Assembly: GCA_045806965.1 (NCBI GenBank)
Contig: JBJMIG010000099.1
Location: 62,001 to 126,000, forward strand
DNA length: 64,000 nucleotides
Source: DASYTH01 sp045806965
GTDB lineage: Bacteria > Actinomycetota > Actinomycetes > Mycobacteriales > Pseudonocardiaceae
Direction of reading: 5' to 3'
Position numbers and translations under genes: made by a program. Below are positions 48,230-56,014 of the stretch, piece by piece. Each line of letters opens with the position of its first letter. The stretch's first letter is position 1. The notes under the pieces are model-generated. The model was not told the origin of the DNA. It was given only the letters and a program-made list of their open reading frames with translations, and made no database searches.

Positions 48230-49603
48230 TCAGTCGAAGAGAACGCCGGGGTTGAGGATTCCATTGGGGTCGAACGCCTGCTTGATCCGCCGGAGTAACG
48301 CCACCTTGGCCGGGTCCTCCAGCTCAAGGTAGTGCCGCTTCTTCTCCCGGCCGATGCCGTGCTCGCCGGAGATCGCACCGCCGAGCGCGATGCCGGCCTC
48401 GAACAGCGCGTGCAGCACCGCATAGCGGACCTGCGGGTCCTTCTGGAACACGGCCAGGTGCACGTTGCCGTCGCCGGCGTGTCCACAACCGACGATCAGC
48501 GTCTGGTTGGTCTGCGCGATCTGGAACATCGTGGCGAAGAACTCGGGCAGCGCGGCCCTCGGCAACACGGTGTCGATCACGTCGTCGGCACCGGCCGACT
48601 TCGCGGTGAAGAACGCCTTCTCCCGCGCCTCGATCAGCCGCCGGGCGGACGGACCGGGCAGCAGGTAGACGTCGGCCGCGCCCAGTTCGCTCAGTAGCGC
48701 GCCGACCGCCTCGCCGTCCTCCTCGACCCGCGCCGCCGACCGGTTCTCCAGCATCACCACCAGGTAGGCCTGGGAACTTTCCCTTACCTGGTCGGGAATC
48801 CCGAGCTGTAGATCAGCCGTGTAGGTGATCGCGGCCATGGTGAACCCGTCGATGAACTCCAGGATCAGCGGCCCGATCCCGCTGCCGACCACCTTGGGCA
48901 CCGCCCGAGCCACCGCGGCCAGGTCGGCGAACGGGGCGAGCACCGTGGCCTGGTGCGGCTGGCGCGGCTGGAGCTTCAGGGTGGCCTCGGTGACCAGGGC
49001 CAGGGTGCCCTCCGACCCGACGATCAGTTGGGTGAGGTCGTATCCGGTGCTGGCCTTGACGTACTTGCCGCCGGTGCGGATCACCTCACCGGTGGGCAGC
49101 ACCGCCTCGAGGCCCAGCACCTGGTGCCGGGTCACGCCGTAGCGGATCGCCCGCATGCCGCCGGCGTTGGTCGCCACGTTGCCGCCGAGGCTGGCACTGA
49201 GCTCGCCCGGGTACACCGGGTAGACCAGGCCGACCTCGGCGGTGCGCTCGTCCAGCTCACGCAGCGTCACGCCGGGTTGGACCACGGCGACGTGGTTCTC
49301 GGTGTCGATCTCCAGCACCCGGTTCATCCGCTCGAATGAGATCAGGATGCCGTCCGGCCTGGGGATCGCCGAACCCGACAGGCCGCTGCCGGAGCCTCGC
49401 GCGGTCACCGGTGTGCCGGTCTCGCCGGCCGCGACCAGCACCGCGGCCACCTCGTCGGCGCTGGAGGGCCGCACGACGAACGCGGGCAACACGGGCTCGG
49501 CGGTCAGCGCCTCGTCATGCGCGTAGTCCTCGGACACCGCCGCGCCGCTGAGCACCTGTCCGGCGCCGACGATCTCGGCCAGCCGGGCGCCGATGTCCGC
49601 CAT
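48230..49603 (-). CDS. FAD-linked oxidase, GlcD/D-lactate dehydrogenase type
   Basis: A 457-residue flavoenzyme of the vanillyl-alcohol oxidase fold. FAD-binding motifs are PVTARGSGSGLSGSAIP and GGNVATNAGGMRAIRYGVTRHQVLGLEAVLPTGEV. The C-terminal cap has GCGHAGDGNVHLAVF and SGEHGIGREKKRHY, typical of D-2-hydroxyacid (glycolate, D-lactate) oxidation to 2-ketoacids. Paired with the TPP enzyme just downstream, it may supply the 2-ketoacid that enzyme then uses. ATG follows GGAGGGTTC. Upstream is the tandem-repeat gap. Confidence 0.88.
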   Translation of the reverse strand: MADIGARLAEIVGAGQVLSGAAVSEDYAHDEALTAEPVLPAFVVRPSSADEVAAVLVAAGETGTPVTARGSGSGLSGSAIPRPDGILISFERMNRVLEIDTENHVAVVQPGVTLRELDERTAEVGLVYPVYPGELSASLGGNVATNAGGMRAIRYGVTRHQVLGLEAVLPTGEVIRTGGKYVKASTGYDLTQLIVGSEGTLALVTEATLKLQPRQPHQATVLAPFADLAAVARAVPKVVGSGIGPLILEFIDGFTMAAITYTADLQLGIPDQVRESSQAYLVVMLENRSAARVEEDGEAVGALLSELGAADVYLLPGPSARRLIEAREKAFFTAKSAGADDVIDTVLPRAALPEFFATMFQIAQTNQTLIVGCGHAGDGNVHLAVFQKDPQVRYAVLHALFEAGIALGGAISGEHGIGREKKRHYLELEDPAKVALLRRIKQAFDPNGILNPGVLFD

Positions 49604-49671
49604 GAACCCTCCATGTCAGCTTCGATGGTGACCGCACCAGAAGCCGACAATAGAGGGTGCCGGCCCGGTCA

Positions 49672-49883
49672 GTGAGCGGAGCTTGCGGAGCGAACCATCG
49701 AACACTGCCCTGTCGCCGAGGGACGAGGCGGCAGGGTTGCCAGCACCGAGCTTGCGAGGTGGTGGCGTGAGCGGAGCTTGCGGAGCGAACCATCGAACAC
49801 TGCCCTGTCGCCGAGGGACGAGGCGGCAGGGTTGCCAGCACCGAGCTCGCGAGGTCGCCGGCACCGAGCTCGCGAGGTGGTGG
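49672..49883. repeat. 95-base tandem repeat in an intergenic gap
   Basis: A unit starting GTGAGCGGAGCTTGCGG (49672) repeats at 49767, 95 bases on. The copies are identical up to the last few bases (CGAGCTTGCGAGGT against CGAGCTCGCGAGGT). A partial third piece (GGCACCGAGCTCGCGAGGTGGTGGC) follows. Each unit can form a hairpin CCCTGTCGCC / GGCGGCAGGG. It fills the gap between two divergent or neighbouring genes and holds no supported gene. Its role is unknown. Confidence 0.9.
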
Positions 49884-50459
49884 CTAGGGCGACCAGTTCG
49901 GATCGCGCCCGCTCAGCGCGAGCGCCTTCGCCAGCACGGACGCGGTGTCCGGCACCTCGACCGGCTCGCCGAAGATGTTGTACTCCCTGCCCTGCTCGGC
50001 GAACATGGCGACGCTCTCGTGCACCGTGTCCGCCAGGTCACCGTCGCAGCCCAGATCCTGGCCGGTGGCGCGGGCCAGGTCCCAACCGTGCACGACCAGC
50101 TCGCCGATCATCATCCTGCCGATCACCGGTGCCGGGCTCGACCCGCCGGCGAGGCCGGTCTCGCCGTCCCAGGCGCCCGGTTCGGCCCAGGCCGCCACCG
50201 CCTTGCTGAGTTGCCGCTCGAACACCGCGGCCCAGTCCTCGGTGACGTAGTCGATGTCGTTCTCGCCTCCGGACGGCGGGGTCTGCTTGCGAGCGGCCAC
50301 CTCCGAGCGAAACGCCGTCCAGAACACGAGGTGGTTGGCCAGCGTGCGGACGTCCCAGTCGTGGCACGGGGTGGGCAGGGCTAGCTGGTCCGCCTTGACG
50401 TTGCGGGCGATCTCGACCGCGCCTCGCGCGGCCTTCTCCAGCTGTGCTTGCAAGTCCAT
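49884..50459 (-). CDS. TIGR03086 / mycothiol-dependent maleylpyruvate isomerase-like
   Basis: A 191-residue DinB-fold protein. The metal-binding histidines fit TPCHDWDVRTLANHLVFW (about residue 35-46) and VVHGWDLARATGQDL (about 125). A C-terminal helix follows. Family members use a metal and, in some cases, mycothiol. The substrate here is unknown. The ATG at 50459 marks the family start (MDLQAQLEKAARGAVEIARNV). It lies 22 bases from the lysR gene end on the same strand, so they may form a unit. Confidence 0.85.
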   Translation of the reverse strand: MDLQAQLEKAARGAVEIARNVKADQLALPTPCHDWDVRTLANHLVFWTAFRSEVAARKQTPPSGGENDIDYVTEDWAAVFERQLSKAVAAWAEPGAWDGETGLAGGSSPAPVIGRMMIGELVVHGWDLARATGQDLGCDGDLADTVHESVAMFAEQGREYNIFGEPVEVPDTASVLAKALALSGRDPNWSP

Positions 50460-50481
50460 GGGCCCGAGCCTAGGACCGGCG

Positions 50482-51432
50482 CTACCCGCGGTATTGCACA
50501 AACGCGACGCGACCGGGCGAACGCCGGGACAGCTCCGCCGCGAGCTGCCCGACGGTCTCCGCCAGGACCTGCAGAAACCGTTGCACCACAGGAGGTTTGC
50601 TGGCCCGCACCGGGGTCGCCGCGCACACCGCGCGAACCTGGGTGTCCTGCGGGTGCAACCTCTTGAGGAGCACGTCTGCCCTGGCCGCGCCGGCGGCGAG
50701 CCCGGGCACCAGCGTGATGCCCAACCCGGCGGCGACGAGTCCGAGCTTCGCCGTCCACCCGGGCACCACGTAGCGCAGCTCTGGCTGGAACCCGCCGGCG
50801 AGCGCGGTGCCGAGCAGCGTGTCCTCGGGGTTCTGCCAGCCGGCGATCCAGTGCTCGCCGGCCAGTTCGGCAAGCCGCACCGTGCGCCGCCGGGCCAGCC
50901 GGTGCTCGCGCGGGATCGCCACCAGCATCGGGTCGTCGAGCAGGTGGGTCAGCTCGATGCCGTCCGTGTCCAACGACCGTCCTGGCGGGACGCTGACCAC
51001 CGCCACGTCCAGGTCTCCGTCGCGCAGCTGGGCCAGCATCACCGGACTCAGCGCCTCGGTGAGCGACAGCGCGACGTTGGGGTGGGCGCCGTGGAAGGTG
51101 GCCATCGCGCGCGGCACCAGGGCGGCGTCGGCGGTGGCGAACGCGCCGATCCGCAACCGGCCGACGTCCAGGTCGCGCAGCGCGGCCAGGTCCCGGCGGG
51201 CGGTGTCCAGCCGGCCGAGCACCGCCTCGGCGTGTTCAAGCAGGCAGCGTCCCTCGTCGGTGAGCCGGACCCCGCGCGGCACCCGGTCGAACAGCGTGGC
51301 GCCGGTGTCCGACTCCAGCGCGGCGATCTGCCTGGAGACCGCGGACTGGGTATACCGCAGCGCATTCGCCGCCGCGGTGAAGGAGCCCTGGCGCGCCACC
51401 TCCCGGAACACCCGCAGCCAGACGATCTCCAT
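50482..51432 (-). CDS. LysR-family transcriptional regulator
   Basis: A 316-residue regulator. The N-terminal winged helix is MEIVWLRVFREVARQGSFTAAANALRYTQSAVSRQIAALESDTGATLFDR, followed by a linker helix and the periplasmic-binding-type ligand domain (LRIGAFATADAALVPRAMATFHGAHPNVALSL...). It is divergent from a RidA gene (192 bases between), which is the usual arrangement for a LysR target. It may also control the downstream TIGR03086 gene. The inducer is unknown. Confidence 0.92.
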   Translation of the reverse strand: MEIVWLRVFREVARQGSFTAAANALRYTQSAVSRQIAALESDTGATLFDRVPRGVRLTDEGRCLLEHAEAVLGRLDTARRDLAALRDLDVGRLRIGAFATADAALVPRAMATFHGAHPNVALSLTEALSPVMLAQLRDGDLDVAVVSVPPGRSLDTDGIELTHLLDDPMLVAIPREHRLARRRTVRLAELAGEHWIAGWQNPEDTLLGTALAGGFQPELRYVVPGWTAKLGLVAAGLGITLVPGLAAGAARADVLLKRLHPQDTQVRAVCAATPVRASKPPVVQRFLQVLAETVGQLAAELSRRSPGRVAFVQYRG

Positions 51433-51624
51433 CGCTCCCCTGCCATTCGGGTTTCGCAACCCTGCCATGCCGGACATTCACTTGTCGCATACCGCGCACC
51501 GAGCCTAGCGTCGGCCGCGAATGATCGGCACGACGGAGGAGTCCGGTGATACGGCGCACGGTGACCCCCCGGCACGCAAGGAAAATCCGGGCATTCCCGC
51601 CAACCTCGATCGGAAGGACAACGC

Positions 51625-52026
51625 GTGACCGTCTCGTTCCACAACCCGCCGGGCGCTCCGGCTCCGCTCGCCGACCGCTACTCCAACCTGGCCGCCGTCG
51701 ACCTCGGGCCGGTCACCCTGTTGGTGCTGTCCGGCCAGGTCGCCATCGATCACGACGGCTCGTTCGTCGGCACCGACATGACCACCCAGAGCGAGCAGAT
51801 CTTCCAGGCCATCGGCGCCATGCTGGCCGCGCACGACGCCACCTTCGAGCACGTGGTCAACATCCGCACCTATCTGGTCGACATGGATCAACTCGCCGAC
51901 TACGGCGCGGTGCGCCGCAAGTACTTCACCGGCACCCCGCCAACCAGCACCACCGTTGAGGTGTCCCGGCTGTTCCGCACCGACGCCCTGCTCGAGGTGG
52001 ACATCACCGCCGTCGTCGCGCACTGA
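51625..52026 (+). CDS. RidA-family protein
   Basis: A 133-residue member of the YjgF/YER057c/UK114 group. Segments LLVLSGQVAIDHDGSFVGTDMTTQSEQIFQAIGAMLAAHDATFEHVVNIRTYLVDMD and YGAVRRKYFTGTPPTSTTVEVSRLFRTDALLEVDITAVV match the trimeric fold. The conserved Arg before TYLVDMD (NIRTYL) is where imine-hydrolysing RidA proteins bind substrate carboxylates. Such enzymes hydrolyse reactive enamines and imines. GTG 51625 follows GGAAGGACAACGC. Divergent from the lysR gene. Confidence 0.9.
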   Translation: MTVSFHNPPGAPAPLADRYSNLAAVDLGPVTLLVLSGQVAIDHDGSFVGTDMTTQSEQIFQAIGAMLAAHDATFEHVVNIRTYLVDMDQLADYGAVRRKYFTGTPPTSTTVEVSRLFRTDALLEVDITAVVAH

Positions 52027-52169
52027 CCGGAGCAACTCCGGCCGTTGGAAGGAAAGACACCTCCTTCGACCGGCATGGTTGCGCGTTGGCGCGGCAGCCG
52101 GCCGGCCGGTGATCATCCGCCGGTCGTGGGGCTGTGCAGCGGGGCCGGTCTGGACTAGGTTTCGCAGCC

Positions 52170-53249
52170 ATGAAGCGCGCCGTGCTCATCGCCGCCCTCG
52201 TGCCGCTCGCCATCACCCTGCTGCCCGCCACCGGCACCGCCGCCGCCGCGCCGGTATCGGTGCCGGGCGTGCACGGGCCGGTCTGGCAACCGCACCCGAC
52301 CGGGGTGTCCGCAGCCCGGTTCCGCGGCCTGTCCGCGCTGAGCCGGACGGTGGCCTGGGTCAGCGGCAGCCTCGGCACCGTGCTGCGCACCACCGACGGC
52401 GGGCAGAGCTGGCGCAACGTCTCCCCGCCGGACGTGGCCACCCTGCAGTTCCGCGACATCACCGCGTTCGACTCGCGCAACGCGGTCATCCTCAGCATCG
52501 GCGAGGGTGCGGACTCCCGCGTCTATCGGACCACGGACGGCGGCGCGCACTGGGCCGAGACGTTCCGCAACTCCGATCCGGCCGCGTTCTACGACTGCAT
52601 GGCGTTCTTCGACCGGCGGCACGGAATCGCGCTTTCGGACCCGGTTGGCGGAAAGTTCCGCATTCTGTCCACCTCGGACGGTGGGAGCTCGTGGGCGGTG
52701 TTGCCGAGTGACGGGATGCCGCAGGCGCTCGACGGCGAGTTCGCGTTCGCGGCGAGCGGTCAGTGTGTGTCGACCGCCGGCGCTCGGGACGCCTGGATCG
52801 CCACCGGCGGCGGCGCGCAGGCCAGGGTGTTGCACTCCACGGACCGCGGCCGCACCTGGACGGCCAGCGTCACGCCGATGGGCAGTGGACCGAGCGCGGG
52901 CGTGTTCGCCACCGCGTTTCGCAACGGCCGGGACGGCGTCGCGGTCGGCGGCGACTTCAACACGCCGACCACCGCCGCACACGCACTGGCGATCACCCGC
53001 GACGGCGGCCGGACCTGGACCGAGCCGAGCACGGCACCGGCCGGCTACCGCTCCGGGGTGACCAACTTCCCGTGGCTGCCCGGCGTGCTGATCGCGGTCG
53101 GTCCGAGCGGCAGCGACCTGACGTTGGACGGCGGCCGGCACTGGCGGCAGTTCGACGCCGGCAGCTTCGACACGGTGGACTGCGCGCCCGACGGCGGCTG
53201 CTGGGCCTCCGGCGAGCAGGGCCGGGCGGCCAGCCTCACCCTCGGCTAG
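52170..53249 (+). CDS. Secreted BNR/YCF48-type beta-propeller protein
   Basis: A 359-residue exported protein. The signal peptide is MKRAVLIAALVPLAITLLPATGTAAAA. At least five Asp-box (S/TxDGGxxW) repeats can be seen: TTDGGQSW, TTDGGAHW, TSDGGSSW, STDRGRTW, TRDGGRTW and LDGGRHW. They make a seven-bladed-type propeller. Proteins of this kind are glycosidase relatives or photosystem-assembly (Ycf48) relatives, but no catalytic residues are recognised here. TAGGTT eight bases before the ATG suggests a leaderless start. The stop overlaps the convergent dehalogenase gene by four bases. Confidence 0.85.
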   Translation: MKRAVLIAALVPLAITLLPATGTAAAAPVSVPGVHGPVWQPHPTGVSAARFRGLSALSRTVAWVSGSLGTVLRTTDGGQSWRNVSPPDVATLQFRDITAFDSRNAVILSIGEGADSRVYRTTDGGAHWAETFRNSDPAAFYDCMAFFDRRHGIALSDPVGGKFRILSTSDGGSSWAVLPSDGMPQALDGEFAFAASGQCVSTAGARDAWIATGGGAQARVLHSTDRGRTWTASVTPMGSGPSAGVFATAFRNGRDGVAVGGDFNTPTTAAHALAITRDGGRTWTEPSTAPAGYRSGVTNFPWLPGVLIAVGPSGSDLTLDGGRHWRQFDAGSFDTVDCAPDGGCWASGEQGRAASLTLG

Positions 53250-54163
53250 CTCGCCGGGTTGGCTCGGACGAACTCGACGACGTGCCCGGCAAGGACATCG
53301 CCGGCGTCCTCCTGGAGGAAGTGCCCGGCCCCCACGATGACCGGGTGCTCGCGGCCCGCCGCGCCGGCGGCGTGCCGGCGCAGGATCGGGCCCATCCCGC
53401 CGGTGATCGGGTCGCCGTCGCTGAACGCCACGAGCATCGGGATCGGCAGTTCACCGAGTGCGGCCCAGGCCGCTCGGTTGGCGGCGCTGGCTGGATCGTC
53501 CACCGTGGTCGGCACCAGGCCGGGCATGGCGCGCGGGCCGGCGGTGTAGGAGTCGTCCGGGAACGGCGCGTCGTAACCGGCGAGCACCTCGGGGGTCAGC
53601 GTGCCCCGGCAGCCGGCCTGGACGAAGCGGGCCACGTCGAGGTGCGGCGCGTGCTGGATCGCGTCCCGGAACCGGTGCCACACCTCGGGCATGGGGTGCT
53701 CGCCGGTGGGCAGGCCGGTGTTGGCGCACACCAGCCGGGCGAACCGGTCCGGGTGCTCGGCGGCGAGGCGCAGGCCGATCAGCCCGCCCCAGTCCTGGCC
53801 GACCAGGGTCACCGCGGGAAGGTCAAGCACGTCGAAGGCGAGCGCCCGGACCCACTCGACGTGCCTGGCGTAGGTGTGATCACCTTGCTCGGCCGGCTTG
53901 TCCGACCGGCCGAAGCCGACCAGGTCCGGGCAGATCACCCGCAGGCCGGCGCCGGCCAGCACCGGCATCATCTTGCGGTACAGGAACGACCAGCTCGGCT
54001 CGCCGTGCAGGCAGAGCACGACCGGCCCGGCCGGCGGCCCGTCGGCCACCCAGGCCATCCGCAGGGTGCCGCCGTCGCCGTCCGGCACGTCGGCGAACTC
54101 CGGGGTATAGCCGAACTCCGGCAGACCGTCGAAGCGGTCCGCCGGAGTTCGAAGTGTCCGCAT
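53246..54163 (-). CDS. Haloalkane dehalogenase-like alpha/beta hydrolase
   Basis: A 305-residue alpha/beta hydrolase. HGEPSWSFLYRKM and VGQDWGGLIGLRLA are the dehalogenase signatures: nucleophilic Asp and halide-binding Trp in QDWGG (about residue 116-120), with Glu/Pro in HGEPSW. The catalytic His is in GAGHFLQED near the end. The reaction would be hydrolysis of a carbon-halogen bond, though many relatives have other natural substrates. The start overlaps the stop of the DUF1508 gene by one base (TGATG), so the pair is coupled. Confidence 0.85.
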   Translation of the reverse strand: MRTLRTPADRFDGLPEFGYTPEFADVPDGDGGTLRMAWVADGPPAGPVVLCLHGEPSWSFLYRKMMPVLAGAGLRVICPDLVGFGRSDKPAEQGDHTYARHVEWVRALAFDVLDLPAVTLVGQDWGGLIGLRLAAEHPDRFARLVCANTGLPTGEHPMPEVWHRFRDAIQHAPHLDVARFVQAGCRGTLTPEVLAGYDAPFPDDSYTAGPRAMPGLVPTTVDDPASAANRAAWAALGELPIPMLVAFSDGDPITGGMGPILRRHAAGAAGREHPVIVGAGHFLQEDAGDVLAGHVVEFVRANPAS

Positions 54164-54345
54164 CAGGAAGTCTGGTCTACGACGGCGGCGTCCACCGAGT
54201 TGGTCTTCACCGAGTCGATCCCGTTCAGCGCACCGGCCTTGGACTCGTAGGCCTCGCCAACCGCGATGATCTCGCCGTTGCCCGCCTTCAGCCGGAACCG
54301 GTACTTGCCCGCGGCGTCGGTGTAGAGCTCGAACTTGCCCGCCAT
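54163..54345 (-). CDS. YegP/DUF1508 family protein
   Basis: A 60-residue one-domain member: KFELYTDAAGKYRFRLKAGNGEIIAVGEAYESKAGALNGIDSVK. The family often carries two such units; here there is one. The role is unknown. It is coupled to the dehalogenase by the one-base stop-start overlap. ATG 54345 has TGAGGAGTGCGCA upstream. Confidence 0.88.
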   Translation of the reverse strand: MAGKFELYTDAAGKYRFRLKAGNGEIIAVGEAYESKAGALNGIDSVKTNSVDAAVVDQTS

Positions 54346-54426
54346 TGCGCACTCCTCAGGTGGAATTAAGTGGAAACACGGTTGGGACCGCGGACATCCT
54401 GTCACCGCGAGGCGGGCAGGTCTCGA

Positions 54427-55854
54427 TCAGGCCGCCGCACGCCGCGGCAGCCACAGCGCGAGCACCGCGCCGGCCGCCACCACGAGCCCGCCGACCACCA
54501 CCGCGGGTGTCAGGCCGTCCACAAAGGACGTTCGGCTGCCGTAGTCGCCGAACGAGGCGAACACCGAGGCCAGCACCGCGACGCCCATGGCCACGCCGAC
54601 CTCGCGGATCGTGTTGTTGATGCCGGAGGCCACGCCGTGCTCGCTCGACCGCACGCTGCCGAGCACCATCGTGGTGATCGGCGCGAAGGTCAGCCCCATG
54701 CCCACGCCGGCGAGCACGAACGGCGCGATGAGTCCGCTGAACTCGATGTCGACCTTGCTGGTCAGCGCGATCCAGAGCAGCCCGGCGGCGAGCAGTGCCT
54801 GGCCGGCGACGATCAGCGTGCGCGCGCCGATCCGGCCGACGAGCAGGCCGGCCACCGGAGCGACGACCATCGGAGCGAGCGTCCACGGCATGGTGCGCAG
54901 GCCCGAGTCGAGCGGGCTGAGCCCCTGCACCACCTGGAAGAACTGGGCGAGCAGGAAGACCGCGCCGAACACGCCGAGCGAGAAGGTGAACGTCACGGCG
55001 TTGACCAGGCTGAAGCCCCGCGAGCGGAACAGCCGCATGGGCAGCATGGGCGCGGCGGCCCGGCGCTCCCAGGCCAGGAACGCGACGACCAGCAGCCCGC
55101 CGCCGACCAGCGCGCCGAGTACCTTCGCCGACGTCCAGCCGTCGTCCGCGCCGTGCACCACACCCCAGACCAGGGCCAGCACGCCGGCCGAGGAGAGCAC
55201 CAGGCCGAGCGGGTCGAGCTTGCCCGCTCCGCCGCGAGACTCGCCGAGCACCATGGCGGCCAGCGGCACCGCGATCAGGCCGACCGGCACGTTGAGCCAG
55301 AAGATCCAGTTCCAGGTGAGGCCGTCCGCCACCGCGCCACCGACCACCGGGCCGACCGCGACGCCGAGCCCGCTGATTCCGCCCCAGATGCCGACGGCGG
55401 CGTTGCGCAGCCGCTCCGGCACGGCGGCGGCGAGCAGGGTGAGCGAGAGTGGCATGACCGCCGCCCCGGCCGCGCCCTGCACCGCCCGCCCGACGGTGAG
55501 CATCCACGGCTCGGTGGCCACCGCGCAGGCCGCCGAGGCCAGCGTGAACACCGAGATGCCGGCCAGGAACACCCGGCGCCGGCCGATCCGGTCGCCAAGC
55601 GCGGACGCGGTGAGCAGCAGTGCGGCGAAGGAGAGCGTGTACGCGTTGATGAACCACTGCAGGTCGGTCAGCGAGGCGCCCATCTCGGCCTTGATCACCG
55701 GCAGCGCCGTGGTCACCACCAGGTTGTCCAGTGTGACCATGAACATCGGAATGCCGACCGCGGCCAGCACGGCCCATAACGGCCGCACCCGGGGCCGGGT
55801 CGAGCCGAGACCGGCCGGTGCGGGTCCACCCTCCAGAACCGCCGTGCTCATCAT
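54427..55854 (-). CDS. MFS drug exporter, DHA2 (EmrB/QacA) family
   Basis: A 475-residue pump with about 14 membrane helices. Motif A GDRIGRRRVFLAG lies after helix 2, and the family motif LDNLVVTTALPVI in helix 1. Motif C is ISGLGVAVGPVVGGAVAD. Such proteins expel drugs or toxic metabolites using protons. ATG 55854 follows GAGGAGCGC. The 160-base gap upstream, to the divergent xylulokinase, has two TGATAAC boxes. No regulator gene is adjacent. Confidence 0.92.
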   Translation of the reverse strand: MMSTAVLEGGPAPAGLGSTRPRVRPLWAVLAAVGIPMFMVTLDNLVVTTALPVIKAEMGASLTDLQWFINAYTLSFAALLLTASALGDRIGRRRVFLAGISVFTLASAACAVATEPWMLTVGRAVQGAAGAAVMPLSLTLLAAAVPERLRNAAVGIWGGISGLGVAVGPVVGGAVADGLTWNWIFWLNVPVGLIAVPLAAMVLGESRGGAGKLDPLGLVLSSAGVLALVWGVVHGADDGWTSAKVLGALVGGGLLVVAFLAWERRAAAPMLPMRLFRSRGFSLVNAVTFTFSLGVFGAVFLLAQFFQVVQGLSPLDSGLRTMPWTLAPMVVAPVAGLLVGRIGARTLIVAGQALLAAGLLWIALTSKVDIEFSGLIAPFVLAGVGMGLTFAPITTMVLGSVRSSEHGVASGINNTIREVGVAMGVAVLASVFASFGDYGSRTSFVDGLTPAVVVGGLVVAAGAVLALWLPRRAAA

Positions 55855-55878
55855 GCGCTCCTCGTTGTTGTTATTGGA

Positions 55879-55919
55879 TGATAACTTGTCGGCGATGACG
55901 GTAGCTATCGACTGATAAC
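55879..55919. promoter_or_regulatory. Paired TGATAAC boxes upstream of the exporter gene
   Basis: TGATAAC at 55879-55885 and 55913-55919, 34 bases apart, continuing as TTGTC and AAGTC so that ACTTGT and ACAAGT also form an inverted pair. They lie 25-65 bases before the exporter start and look like operator half-sites for a regulator encoded elsewhere. The central TAGCTAT may be part of the promoter. Confidence 0.45.
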
Positions 55920-56014
55920 AAGTCAAGAGGTGCCCGGTCGGCAGCGCGGTGTTGTACTCCGACGCCGGCCGGCGATACCCGCGACCCTGGCCAGGAGTGC
56001 GCTTACCGGGAATC

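Noticed and set aside
49672..49883. CRISPR array
   Set aside because: The repeat is a head-to-tail 95-base duplication without unique spacers, and no cas genes are in the window.
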